Assembly (NCBI RefSeq): GCF_030503675.1
Contig: NZ_CP129964.1
Span: 1,922,001 to 1,986,000 of the forward strand
Length of the DNA: 64,000 nt
DNA from: Lutimonas zeaxanthinifaciens
GTDB lineage: Bacteria > Bacteroidota > Bacteroidia > Flavobacteriales > Flavobacteriaceae
Reading direction: 5' to 3'
Shown: one piece after another, positions 17,104 to 26,083 of the stretch
Layout of the letters: each line of letters begins with the position of its first letter
How positions within the stretch are numbered: position 1 is the first letter of the stretch
Program-made: the position numbers and the translations under genes
The notes under the pieces: model-generated
Databases searched by the model: none
What the model was told of the DNA's origin: nothing
What the model saw: only the letters and a program-made list of their open reading frames with translations

Positions 17104-19692
17104 ATGAATTTTAATAATTTCACTATAAAATCACAAGAGGCTGTGCAAAGAGCTCAGCAAATTGCACAGGGCCTTGAGCAACAACAAATTGAAAATGCTC
17201 ACATTTTGAAAGGAATTCTGGAAGTTGATGAAAATGTTACTCCTTTTATTTTGAAGAAACTGGGTGTCAATGTTGAACTCTTTAACAAAACACTGGAGAA
17301 TATCATTCAGAGTTTTCCAAAAGTTGAAGGAGCTGAACTTATGTTGTCAAAATCGGCCAATAAAATGCTGATAGATTCTGGAAACATTGCGAAGAATATG
17401 AAAGATGAATATGTTTCTCTTGAGCATTTATTGCTTGCCATTTTAAAGTCTAAAGGAGATACGACCCAGCTTTTAAAAGACAACGGCATTAATGAGAAAG
17501 ACCTGCTTCATACAATTGAAGAGCTTAGAAAAGGCAATAGGGTAACCTCTCAAAGCGCTGAAGAAACGTATAATTCACTGGAAAAATATGCGAAGAACTT
17601 AAATCAACTTGCCAACGACGGGAAACTTGATCCGGTAATTGGTCGTGATGAAGAGATTCGAAGGATTTTACAGATTCTATCTAGAAGGACAAAGAACAAT
17701 CCTATACTTATTGGAGAACCGGGAACAGGAAAAACTGCCATAGCAGAAGGCCTTGCACATAGAATTGTTAAAGGTGATGTTCCTGAAAACCTCCAGAACA
17801 AGGTCATATATTCTCTTGATATGGGGGCCTTGATAGCAGGAGCGAAATATAAAGGAGAATTCGAGGAAAGATTAAAGTCCGTGGTAAAGGAAGTCATTTC
17901 ATCTGATGGCGAGCTTGTACTCTTTATTGACGAAATCCACACCCTGGTTGGTGCAGGAGGTGGACAGGGAGCCATGGATGCCGCTAACATACTTAAACCT
18001 GCTTTGGCAAGAGGGGAACTCAGAGCAATTGGGGCAACAACCCTGGATGAATACCAAAAACATTTTGAAAAAGATAAGGCCCTTGAACGAAGGTTTCAAA
18101 AGGTGACGGTGAATGAGCCTGATACGGAAAGTGCCATTTCGATTTTAAGGGGTATTAAGGATAAATATGAAACGCACCATAAAGTGGAAATAAAGGACAG
18201 TGCCATCATTGCAGCAGTCGAACTGTCTCAACGATATATCAGCGACAGGTTCCTTCCGGACAAGGCAATTGACCTTATGGATGAAGCCGCCTCAAAGTTG
18301 CGAATGGAGATCAATTCAAAACCTGAAGAATTAGACGTTCTTGACAGAAAAGTAATGCAGCTGGAAATTGAAATTGAGGCTATCAAAAGAGAAAAAGACA
18401 CTAAAAAGCTAAAATTTTTACAAGAGGAACTGGCTAATGTAAAGGAAAAAAGAAATGAGATCAATGCTAAATGGACCAGTGAAAAAGAGATTGTAGACAA
18501 GGTTCAGACAACAAAAGAAAATATTGAAAAGTTCAAACTGGAAGCGGAACGTGCCGAAAGGGAAGGGAATTACGGACTGGTAGCTGAGATCAGGTATGGA
18601 AAGATCAAAATTGAAGAAGAGAAGCTCCTGGAATTTCAACAAGAATTAGAAGAGAATCAGGAAAATTCTCTTATCAAGGAAGAGGTTACCAGTGAGGACA
18701 TTGCGGAAGTTGTTGCCAAATGGACAGGAATTCCGGTTCAAAAAATGTTGCAGAGCGACAGAGAGAAACTTTTGAAACTAGAGGATGAATTGCATCAAAG
18801 AGTTATAGGCCAGGATGAGGCTATTGAAGCTGTCTCTGACGCAGTCAGAAGATCCCGTGCCGGACTGCAGGACAGTAAAAAACCTATAGGTTCATTCTTG
18901 TTCCTGGGAACAACCGGGGTTGGAAAAACTGAACTGGCCAAGGCTCTGGCGGATTACTTGTTTGACGATGAATCAGCCATGACCCGAATTGATATGAGCG
19001 AATATCAGGAAAGACATGCTGTTAGTCGCTTAATTGGGGCTCCTCCGGGTTATGTTGGTTATGACGAAGGTGGGCAACTTACAGAAGCTGTGAGAAGAAA
19101 ACCTTATTCGGTAATTCTTCTTGATGAAATCGAGAAGGCACATCCTGATACGTTCAATATTTTATTGCAGGTCTTGGATGAGGGCCGTTTGACAGACAAT
19201 AAGGGTCGTGTAGCCGATTTTAGAAATTCAATTATTATCATGACCTCAAATATGGGAGCTCATATTATTCAGGAAAATTTTGAAAACATGGATATGAATG
19301 CCCGAGAATCAATTATTGAAACTACAAAAATAGATGTACTTGGTTTGTTAAAGAAGACAATAAGACCTGAATTTTTAAATAGAATTGATGAAATCATCAT
19401 GTTTACGCCGCTGAACAAAGAAGAAGTTACTCAGATCGTAAAACTTCAGATCAATGCCCTGTCAAAAATGCTGGAAGAGAAGAATATTTCATTTTCAACC
19501 ACAGATGAGGCCATTGAAAGTTTAGCCGAAAAAGGATTTAATCCGCAATTTGGCGCAAGGCCAATCAAACGTGTTATACAAAGAGAGGTCCTGAATTCCC
19601 TTTCCAAAGAAATTCTTGCCGGGAATATCTCTCCCAAAAGTTCAATACTGTTGGACGCTTTTGACGAACAACTTGTTTTTAGAAATAAATAG
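17104..19692 (+). CDS. clpB: ATP-dependent disaggregase ClpB
   Basis: A hexameric AAA+ chaperone that, with DnaK, pulls proteins out of aggregates after heat stress. The order is: Clp N-terminal domain (about 1-145), AAA-1 with Walker A GEPGTGKTA (about 204) and Walker B LFIDEIHTL, coiled-coil middle domain (about 405-525), which separates ClpB from ClpA/ClpC, and AAA-2 with Walker A GTTGVGKTE (about 601) followed by the D2 small domain. 862 residues is typical. There is no ClpP-binding loop sequence. A single-gene unit between two good terminators. I see no clear heat-shock operator in the upstream 110 bases. Confidence 0.97.
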   Translation: MNFNNFTIKSQEAVQRAQQIAQGLEQQQIENAHILKGILEVDENVTPFILKKLGVNVELFNKTLENIIQSFPKVEGAELMLSKSANKMLIDSGNIAKNMKDEYVSLEHLLLAILKSKGDTTQLLKDNGINEKDLLHTIEELRKGNRVTSQSAEETYNSLEKYAKNLNQLANDGKLDPVIGRDEEIRRILQILSRRTKNNPILIGEPGTGKTAIAEGLAHRIVKGDVPENLQNKVIYSLDMGALIAGAKYKGEFEERLKSVVKEVISSDGELVLFIDEIHTLVGAGGGQGAMDAANILKPALARGELRAIGATTLDEYQKHFEKDKALERRFQKVTVNEPDTESAISILRGIKDKYETHHKVEIKDSAIIAAVELSQRYISDRFLPDKAIDLMDEAASKLRMEINSKPEELDVLDRKVMQLEIEIEAIKREKDTKKLKFLQEELANVKEKRNEINAKWTSEKEIVDKVQTTKENIEKFKLEAERAEREGNYGLVAEIRYGKIKIEEEKLLEFQQELEENQENSLIKEEVTSEDIAEVVAKWTGIPVQKMLQSDREKLLKLEDELHQRVIGQDEAIEAVSDAVRRSRAGLQDSKKPIGSFLFLGTTGVGKTELAKALADYLFDDESAMTRIDMSEYQERHAVSRLIGAPPGYVGYDEGGQLTEAVRRKPYSVILLDEIEKAHPDTFNILLQVLDEGRLTDNKGRVADFRNSIIIMTSNMGAHIIQENFENMDMNARESIIETTKIDVLGLLKKTIRPEFLNRIDEIIMFTPLNKEEVTQIVKLQINALSKMLEEKNISFSTTDEAIESLAEKGFNPQFGARPIKRVIQREVLNSLSKEILAGNISPKSSILLDAFDEQLVFRNK

Positions 19693-19709
19693 TCAGCTTG
19701 AATTCAAAG

Positions 19710-19737
19710 AAAAAACCGGCCTTTGTGCCGGTTTTTT
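19710..19737 (+). terminator. Intrinsic terminator after clpB
   Basis: AAAAAACCGGC and GCCGGTTTTTT form an 11-bp perfect stem with a 6-base loop and an integral T-run, 17 bases after the clpB stop. Confidence 0.92.
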
Positions 19738-19870
19738 CTATTCAGTTAATCCGGAACTTGAGAATTAAGAATTTTTCTACTTGTAAATTCAAATAAATTG
19801 AATTTATCAAATTCCAAATTAAGAAGTCTGTAAATCTTTTATCAAAATAGTATTATCCTTCATTTCTTAT

Positions 19871-19878
19871 TAAATTTG
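19871..19878 (+). promoter_or_regulatory. -7 promoter element for ppc
   Basis: TAAATTTG matches TAnnTTTG exactly and ends 21 bases before the ATG at 19900. It overlaps an in-frame TTG (19876), which rules that codon out as the start. Confidence 0.5.
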
Positions 19879-19899
19879 CAGGGCTTATTAAAGACTTCT

Positions 19900-22485
19900 A
19901 TGGACATACAACCAAAAACCAAGCGATTTAACGAAAATATACTAAGTAAATACCAGATTTATAACAGTATCTTCATTACACTTCCATTTGATAATATAAG
20001 CAATACAGGGGTCCTGATGCCACTGCTTAAAAGTGAATGTGAAAAAGGGTTTGCCAAAGGCCTTACGCCCATAGAGATTATTGACAGGTTTTTCCTCAAA
20101 TATCAAGATAATATTGATCAGAAAGAACAAATCAATCTACTCTTTAAATTTATACAATATATTGAAAGACAAGTGGTTTTATTTGATGCCATAGAGGATG
20201 CTGCCTTTCCAATCACACACAATATGGATGGAAAAGGAACCCTTCGAAATGCCAAAGAAGAAGCTTTTTCACAAAATAAAAAAGAAGCGCTGCAACAATA
20301 CCTGGAAGACTTTAAGGTAAGAATCGTGCTCACCGCCCACCCAACGCAATTTTATCCCGGTTCGGTTTTAGGGATCATTACGGACCTGACAACTGCCATA
20401 GAAAACAACGATCTGGTAAATATTAAAAAATTACTCGCTCAACTCGGGGTCACGCCATTTTTAAAAGCTGAAAAGCCTACTCCACTGGATGAGGCCATTA
20501 ACTTAATATGGTATCTTGAAAATATTTTTTATCATTCAGCGGCAAGTATCTTTAATTATATTGAAAGTAATATTTACGAAGGCAAGGAGGTGAATAACGA
20601 ATTCGTGAGCCTGGGATTCTGGCCCGGTGGCGATAGAGACGGAAACCCTTTTGTCACTACTGAAATAACTGAACAGGTAGCCCTTAAGCTAAGGCAAACA
20701 GTTATCCGCAGTTATTACAGGGACATCAGAAAGCTTCGACGAAAACTTACCTTCAGAAAAGTTTCGGATATCGTTCTTGAAATTGAAAACAAGCTGTACA
20801 GAAGTTTTATCAATCCTACGGAGATTATAATTACTCATGACGAATTTTCATCAAAACTTCTTGAGATCAAAGAGCTTTTAGTGAATGATTATCAATCTCT
20901 GTATCTAACGGAGTTAAAGGATTTGATCCATAAAAGCAAAATTTTTGGTTTTTATTTTGCCACGCTTGACATCAGACAAGACAGTAGAATTCACCATCAG
21001 GTATTTACCAAGATTGCCGATTATCTGATGAAAGGCAAAAATCAGATCCTGCCAAAAAACTACCATGAACTGGATGAATTATCTCAGATGAATCTATTGT
21101 CAAACCTTGAAGCAGATATCAGCTCAAATGATTTCAAAGATGAATTGGTAGTCAAAACCCTGGGCTCAATTGAAGCCATAAAAAAGATTCAGCATACAAA
21201 CGGAGAAAAAGGAGCCAACAGGTACATCATAAGCAATAATCAAAGCTCCCTGAATGTAATGCAGGTTTTCTCGATGTTAAAAATGACCGCTTTCAAAAAT
21301 GACCTTACTGTTGATGTGGTTCCTTTATTTGAGACCGTTGATGACCTGATCAATTCCTCTCGAATCATGGAGGAACTCTACACAAATAAAGCATATAGAG
21401 CCCATGTGAAGAACCGCGGAAACAAGCAGACCATTATGCTCGGTTTTTCTGATGGCACAAAGGATGGAGGTTATCTCATGGCCAATTGGTCGATTTTCAA
21501 AGCAAAAGAAGAACTCACAAGAATCTCCAGAAAATATAATATCAAAGCAATTTTCTTTGACGGACGCGGAGGTCCGCCGGCACGTGGTGGAGGAAAAACC
21601 CACCAATTTTATGCTTCTCTCGGACCAACCATAGAAAATGAAGAAGTGCAGCTCACAATTCAAGGTCAAACCATTAGCTCGAATTTTGGAACCTCTGAAT
21701 CAGCTCAATACAATCTCGAGCAACTGATCAGTTCGGGCGTTAGCAACGAGTTTTTTGATAGTGGAAAAAATAGCTTAAGCCCGGAAAATAGGGAAATCAT
21801 GAATGAACTTGCCAATATCAGTTATAAGGCTTACAGCGATTTTAAAAATCATGATAAGTTTTTGCCCTATCTAGAAAAAATCAGTACCCTTAAGTACTAT
21901 GCAAAGACCAATATTGGAAGCCGACCATCAAAAAGAAAAACATCAGATCAACTTAACTTCAGTGATCTAAGAGCCATACCCTTTGTGGGTTCCTGGAGTC
22001 AACTTAAACAAAATGTCCCTGGTTTCTTTGGAGTTGGAACTGCCTTGCTCAAATTTGAAGAAGAGGGAAATTTTGATAAAGTGGTGAGTTTTTATAACAA
22101 TTCCAAGTTTTTCAAGAGCCTTATCGACAATAGTATGATGGCGATGAAAAAGTCATTCTTTGAACTTACACGCTACATGGAGAAAGATCCTGAGTTCGGA
22201 GAATTCTGGACCCTTATCTATGAAGAATTTCTGAGAAGCAAGCGGCTTGTTCTAAAACTTGCCAATCAGTCCGAGCTTATGCAAAATTATCCGATCAGTA
22301 AATCATCCATTGAAGTTAGAGAATCCATTGTCTTACCTTTGCTTACGATCCAGCAATATGCATTAAAAAAAGTTCAGGACCTTAATTCAATTGACAATCC
22401 TGACAAAGAGCTTTTAAATGTGTACGAAAAAATTATTACTAGATCGTTGTTTGGCAATATAAACGCCAGTAGAAATTCAGCATAA
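19900..22485 (+). CDS. ppc: Phosphoenolpyruvate carboxylase
   Basis: Carboxylates phosphoenolpyruvate with bicarbonate to oxaloacetate, an anaplerotic reaction feeding the TCA cycle. Catalytic regions are visible: LTAHPTQF (histidine near 147), FWPGGDRDGNPFV, LDIRQDSRIHHQ, LGFSDGTKDGGY, and GRGGPPARGGGKTHQF (about 555), a Bacteroidota variant of the GRGGxxGRGG loop. The C-terminus NINASRNSA replaces the usual AAGxRNTG, so the last residues, which close the active site in classical enzymes, are changed. ATG at 19900 (MDIQPKTKRF) is chosen because the upstream TTG lies in the promoter; 861 residues. No terminator is evident after it. Confidence 0.93.
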   Translation: MDIQPKTKRFNENILSKYQIYNSIFITLPFDNISNTGVLMPLLKSECEKGFAKGLTPIEIIDRFFLKYQDNIDQKEQINLLFKFIQYIERQVVLFDAIEDAAFPITHNMDGKGTLRNAKEEAFSQNKKEALQQYLEDFKVRIVLTAHPTQFYPGSVLGIITDLTTAIENNDLVNIKKLLAQLGVTPFLKAEKPTPLDEAINLIWYLENIFYHSAASIFNYIESNIYEGKEVNNEFVSLGFWPGGDRDGNPFVTTEITEQVALKLRQTVIRSYYRDIRKLRRKLTFRKVSDIVLEIENKLYRSFINPTEIIITHDEFSSKLLEIKELLVNDYQSLYLTELKDLIHKSKIFGFYFATLDIRQDSRIHHQVFTKIADYLMKGKNQILPKNYHELDELSQMNLLSNLEADISSNDFKDELVVKTLGSIEAIKKIQHTNGEKGANRYIISNNQSSLNVMQVFSMLKMTAFKNDLTVDVVPLFETVDDLINSSRIMEELYTNKAYRAHVKNRGNKQTIMLGFSDGTKDGGYLMANWSIFKAKEELTRISRKYNIKAIFFDGRGGPPARGGGKTHQFYASLGPTIENEEVQLTIQGQTISSNFGTSESAQYNLEQLISSGVSNEFFDSGKNSLSPENREIMNELANISYKAYSDFKNHDKFLPYLEKISTLKYYAKTNIGSRPSKRKTSDQLNFSDLRAIPFVGSWSQLKQNVPGFFGVGTALLKFEEEGNFDKVVSFYNNSKFFKSLIDNSMMAMKKSFFELTRYMEKDPEFGEFWTLIYEEFLRSKRLVLKLANQSELMQNYPISKSSIEVRESIVLPLLTIQQYALKKVQDLNSIDNPDKELLNVYEKIITRSLFGNINASRNSA

Positions 22486-22571
22486 GAAAAACATTAATTC
22501 AATTATAATAAAACCTTATTAATTAGCGTTATAAGTTTCAATAATAACAATTGCTAAAAAAATAAGGGGCT

Positions 22572-22964
22572 ATGAAGAAGATTTTTTTTAGTTGTGCTGT
22601 ATGCTTGTTTCTATTGATGTTTTCATCATGCACAACAAACGATGTCAAAGAAATTTCAGGAACGATCATTATTAAAGATTTAGGTTCGCATGTTTTTAAC
22701 ATCAATGCGGACAATATCCAGGCAAAAATAATCATGCCAGGACCGGAAATAGAACATCCCATAGTTTACGATCAGGTTCCATTATTCAGAACTTCCGATT
22801 ACAACGCAAGAATAGAGATTGACGAATCCGGAAAACTAAAATCCGAATTGCTGAATAATCTGGTTGTCATGTACGAGGTAGAAACGGATGAAATAGCGAA
22901 TCAAGATCTCAACGAACTTCTAAACGAAGGATTCATAAAGATCGAATGGACAGGAATCAATTAA
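22572..22964 (+). CDS. Small predicted lipoprotein, unknown function
   Basis: A 130-residue protein that I do not recognise. The N-terminus MKKIFFSCAVCLFLLMFSSC has a lipobox-like end with C20, so a lipoprotein is likely. The mature part is mostly beta-strand in pattern (EISGTIIIKDLG, IKIEWTGIN) and has no repeats or catalytic motif. It lies 86 bases after ppc and 92 before smpB on the same strand, without an evident terminator or promoter of its own. The function is unknown. Confidence 0.7.
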   Translation: MKKIFFSCAVCLFLLMFSSCTTNDVKEISGTIIIKDLGSHVFNINADNIQAKIIMPGPEIEHPIVYDQVPLFRTSDYNARIEIDESGKLKSELLNNLVVMYEVETDEIANQDLNELLNEGFIKIEWTGIN

Positions 22965-23044
22965 AAGAAAGGCAAAACCCATTATCTTAATTTCCTGAAT
23001 TTATCATTTACGTGTCAAATCGTTCAAAAAGCATAATTTTTATT

Positions 23045-23052
23045 TAGATTTG
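23045..23052 (+). promoter_or_regulatory. -7 promoter element immediately before smpB
   Basis: TAGATTTG is an exact TAnnTTTG match that ends only four bases before the ATG at 23057. GTTC at 23022-23025 may stand in for the -33 TTG (19-base gap, one mismatch). If transcription starts at the usual distance the mRNA would be leaderless or nearly so. Confidence 0.5.
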
Positions 23053-23056
23053 CTCA

Positions 23057-23515
23057 ATGCAAAAGAATATTAATATTCAGAATAAAAAGGCGCGTTTTGA
23101 ATACGAGATTCTCGATACCTATATCGCAGGGATAAAGCTGACGGGTACCGAAATAAAGTCGATCAGACAAGGTAAGGCACGAATAACAGAAAGTTTTTGT
23201 GAATTCAATGAAAAAGGGGAGCTCTTTGTGATCAACATGTTTATTGAACAATACAGCTTTGGCAGTTTTTACAATCACAGATCAAAAGGAGAAAGGAAGC
23301 TTTTACTAAATAAAAAAGAGCTCAAAAAGCTCCGTAAAGAAGTTCAGAACGTAGGATTGACTATTATCCCATTGAATCTTTTTATTACAGAAAAAGGATG
23401 GGCCAAACTTAAAATTGGACTTGCCAGAGGTAAAAAAATCTATGATAAGCGACAGGTGCTGAAAGACCGGGACAACAAAAAATCACTGGATCGATTAAAG
23501 AAAAATTATTCATGA
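23057..23515 (+). CDS. smpB: SsrA-binding protein
   Basis: SmpB binds tmRNA and brings it to stalled ribosomes for trans-translation. Family motifs are: KARFEYEILDTYIAGIKLTGTEIKS in part, the SIRQGKARI loop, FNEKGELFVINMFI, and the tail KIGLARGKKIYDKR. The basic C-terminal tail (about 130-152) inserts into the mRNA channel. 152 residues is normal. The tmRNA gene itself is not seen in this window. The last codons overlap the start of the UbiA gene by four bases (ATGA), so the two are translationally coupled. Confidence 0.96.
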   Translation: MQKNINIQNKKARFEYEILDTYIAGIKLTGTEIKSIRQGKARITESFCEFNEKGELFVINMFIEQYSFGSFYNHRSKGERKLLLNKKELKKLRKEVQNVGLTIIPLNLFITEKGWAKLKIGLARGKKIYDKRQVLKDRDNKKSLDRLKKNYS

Positions 23516-24417
23516 CATTTAAAGATTATTTAGTTTTTTTTAGATGGAAGAATGTCTTAATGATTTTATTAATTCAATATCTGTTTAAATACTTTCTATT
23601 TGAAAAATACAATATTGAAGTTTCTTTGGATGACCTCCATTTTGGACTTTTAGCATTCTCAACCGTATTTGTGGCCATCGCAGGATACATTATCAATGAT
23701 GTGAATGATGTTAAAACAGATATAATTAATAAGCCTGATAAATTATTCGTAGATAAAAAAATCACAAGAATCAATGCCCATTACCTCTTTATTGGGTTCA
23801 ATTCCGTCGGGCTCTTAATAGGAATGTATCTGTCTTATTATATAGGACATACCTCCTACTTTATTATTTATGTCCTTACCTCCTTGCTTTTGTATCAGTA
23901 TGCCAAGTACCTTAAAAAAATGTTTATTCTTGGCAATATCACCGTTTCACTTATCATTTTTTTGTGTATTCTAATGACGGCCGTTTTCGATGTCGCTCCT
24001 GCAACAAACGGTTACAACCTAGAAGCTCAAATTGAAATTTTTTACATTTTTCTCACTTATGGTGTATTTGGATTTTTGCTTACCTTCATAAGAGAAATCG
24101 TTAAGGATATGGAAGATATTGAGGGAGACAAATCGATCGATGCCAAGTCTTTCCCGATTGTAATGGGAAATAAAAAGACGAAGGTTATTATATTTGTCAT
24201 TGCTCTAGTATTAGTTTCAGGGCTTAGCTTTTTGATCTTCAGGCTTTATGAGAGTGAGAAGATTCTTGTTTACTACACGCTGATTATGGTCCTGCTTCCA
24301 CTTATTTTCTTTATAAACAAGTTGTATTGGGCTAGGGAAAAAAGTGATTTTCATTTCTTAAGTTCAGTTTTAAAAATGATCATGTTAACGGGAATGCTTT
24401 CCATACTAACACTATAA
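23512..24417 (+). CDS. UbiA-family prenyltransferase (DGGGP-synthase-like)
   Basis: An inner-membrane prenyltransferase with about eight or nine helices. The two aspartate-rich motifs of the family are present: NDVNDVKTD (from about 62, followed by IINKPDKLF) and the second one in REIVKDMEDIEGD, which bind Mg-prenyl diphosphate. The NDxxDxxxDxxNKP form resembles geranylgeranylglycerol-phosphate geranylgeranyltransferases more than menaquinone MenA. The true prenyl acceptor cannot be read from the sequence. 301 residues. It overlaps smpB by four bases and is followed by maf after two bases, so the three form one transcription unit. Confidence 0.85.
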   Translation: MTFKDYLVFFRWKNVLMILLIQYLFKYFLFEKYNIEVSLDDLHFGLLAFSTVFVAIAGYIINDVNDVKTDIINKPDKLFVDKKITRINAHYLFIGFNSVGLLIGMYLSYYIGHTSYFIIYVLTSLLLYQYAKYLKKMFILGNITVSLIIFLCILMTAVFDVAPATNGYNLEAQIEIFYIFLTYGVFGFLLTFIREIVKDMEDIEGDKSIDAKSFPIVMGNKKTKVIIFVIALVLVSGLSFLIFRLYESEKILVYYTLIMVLLPLIFFINKLYWAREKSDFHFLSSVLKMIMLTGMLSILTL

Positions 24418-24419
24418 AA

Positions 24420-25001
24420 ATGCTGAACTCAATTTTAAACGGCAAGAATTTAATCCTTGGCTCCGGATCTCCAAGAAGAAGTTTCTTTTTACAGGAATTA
24501 GGGCTCGATTTTGAAATTCGCCTGAAAGAAACGGAAGAGATCTATCCTGAGCATTTAAAAAAAGAGAAGATCAGTGAATTCCTTTCAGTAGAAAAGGCAA
24601 AACCCTTTAAAAATGAGCTAAAAGAGAACGAAATACTGATTACGGCAGACACCATTGTATGGCATAAAGACAGGGCTTTGGGAAAACCGAAAAATAAGGA
24701 TGAAGCTTTTCAGATGCTGCGTTCCCTTTCAAACAACTCTCACAAAGTTATCAGTTCGGTGGCTATAACTACGTTAGAGAATCAAATTGTATTGTCTGAT
24801 TCGACAAAAGTGACGTTTAAAAAACTGACTGAAAAAGAAATCAATTTTTATATTGATAATTACCAGCCCTTTGATAAGGCGGGAGCCTATGGGATTCAGG
24901 AATGGATTGGATTGATAGGAGTTACTGAAATTGAAGGAAGTTACTTTAACGTAATGGGTTTTCCGGTTCAAAAATTCTATGAAACCCTGAGCCAATTTTA
25001 A
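24420..25001 (+). CDS. maf: Maf-type nucleoside triphosphate pyrophosphatase
   Basis: A cytoplasmic house-cleaning enzyme that hydrolyses non-canonical or excess nucleoside triphosphates; family members of this size act on dTTP/UTP. Motifs are: GSGSPRRSFFLQELG at the N-terminus, the central TADTIVW, KPKNKDEAFQML, and the C-terminal DKAGAYGIQEWIG and GSYFNVMGFPV. 193 residues is normal. It starts two bases after the UbiA gene. The downstream transketolase gene has its own promoter. Confidence 0.94.
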   Translation: MLNSILNGKNLILGSGSPRRSFFLQELGLDFEIRLKETEEIYPEHLKKEKISEFLSVEKAKPFKNELKENEILITADTIVWHKDRALGKPKNKDEAFQMLRSLSNNSHKVISSVAITTLENQIVLSDSTKVTFKKLTEKEINFYIDNYQPFDKAGAYGIQEWIGLIGVTEIEGSYFNVMGFPVQKFYETLSQF

Positions 25002-25047
25002 TCAATAATTATCTATTTCAAAACCACTTTATAAGAATTTAAATTGC

Positions 25048-25055
25048 TATTTTTG
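25048..25055 (+). promoter_or_regulatory. -7 promoter element for the transketolase C-terminal gene
   Basis: TATTTTTG is an exact TAnnTTTG match. It is 13 bases before an in-frame ATG at 25069 and 34 before the ATG at 25090. Confidence 0.45.
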
Positions 25056-25089
25056 CCGCATTACAAAAATGTCATTTGCCATAAAACTG

Positions 25090-26043
25090 ATGAAAAAATA
25101 CACCTTCACAAAAAAAATTGATACGCGTTCAGGCTTTGGTGCCGGACTTGCAGAGTTGGGTAGAACCAATAAAAATGTAGTTGCACTATGTGCGGACCTG
25201 GTAGGATCCCTAAAAATGGATGAGTTCATTAAGGAAAACCCGGAAAGATTCTTTCAGGTAGGAATTGCGGAAGCCAATATGATGGGAATCGCGGCCGGCC
25301 TTACGATTGGAGGTAAAATTCCATTCACAGGAACATTTGCCAATTTTTCAACGGCGAGGGTATATGACCAAATCCGACAATCAATAGCCTATTCAGGAAA
25401 AAATGTGAAAATCTGTGCCTCTCATGCCGGACTTACTCTTGGTGAAGACGGTGCCACGCATCAGACTTTGGAAGATATCGGAATGATGAAAATGCTTCCT
25501 GGCATGGTAGTCATCAATCCCTGCGATTACAACCAGACAAAAGCGGCCACGATAGCAATTGCTGAACATGAAGGGCCTGTTTATTTGAGGTTTGGGCGAC
25601 CTGCAGTACCTGTTTTTATGCCGGAGAACGAAAAGTTTGAAATTGGAAAGGCGATTCAATTGACTGAAGGAAATGATGTTACAATAGTTGCTACAGGTCA
25701 TTTGGTATGGGAATCTCTTCAAGCGGCTGAAGCGTTGGATACAATGGGAATTAGCGCTGAGGTTATCAATATTCACACCATCAAACCATTGGATACAGAA
25801 GCTATCCTAAAATCTGTTTCAAAAACAAAATGTATCGTTACTGCTGAGGAACACAATATTCTTGGAGGTCTGGGAGAAAGCGTTTCCCGAGTATTGGCAT
25901 TGAATAATCCCGTTCCACAGGAATTTGTTGCGGTTAATGATAAGTTTGGAGAATCAGGAACACCGGCACAATTAATGGAAAAATACAAGCTAAATGATAA
26001 AGCCGTAATTGAAGCCGTTAAAGCTGTGCTGAAGAGAAAATAA
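25090..26043 (+). CDS. Transketolase, C-terminal (pyrimidine-binding) subunit
   Basis: The second half of split transketolase, supplying the pyrimidine-binding and C-terminal domains. Motifs are: DTRSGFGAGLAELG, the catalytic glutamate in QVGIAEANMMGIAAG, FANFSTARVYDQIRQS, SHAGLTLGEDGATHQ, and the C-terminal TAEEHNILGGLGE. ATG at 25090 (MKKYTFTKKIDTRSG, 317 residues) agrees with relatives. ATG at 25069 would add seven residues (MSFAIKL) and cannot be excluded. Its partner lies at 14887-15732 on the opposite strand, so the pair must be balanced in trans. Confidence 0.94.
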   Translation: MKKYTFTKKIDTRSGFGAGLAELGRTNKNVVALCADLVGSLKMDEFIKENPERFFQVGIAEANMMGIAAGLTIGGKIPFTGTFANFSTARVYDQIRQSIAYSGKNVKICASHAGLTLGEDGATHQTLEDIGMMKMLPGMVVINPCDYNQTKAATIAIAEHEGPVYLRFGRPAVPVFMPENEKFEIGKAIQLTEGNDVTIVATGHLVWESLQAAEALDTMGISAEVINIHTIKPLDTEAILKSVSKTKCIVTAEEHNILGGLGESVSRVLALNNPVPQEFVAVNDKFGESGTPAQLMEKYKLNDKAVIEAVKAVLKRK

Positions 26044-26083
26044 TATTAATTTTTATCTTTTTTTTACTGTTAAAATCCCCCTC

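Noticed and set aside
17604-17990. 128-codon frame antisense to clpB
   Set aside because: Lies fully inside the conserved AAA-1 domain; serine- and proline-rich product typical of a shadow frame.
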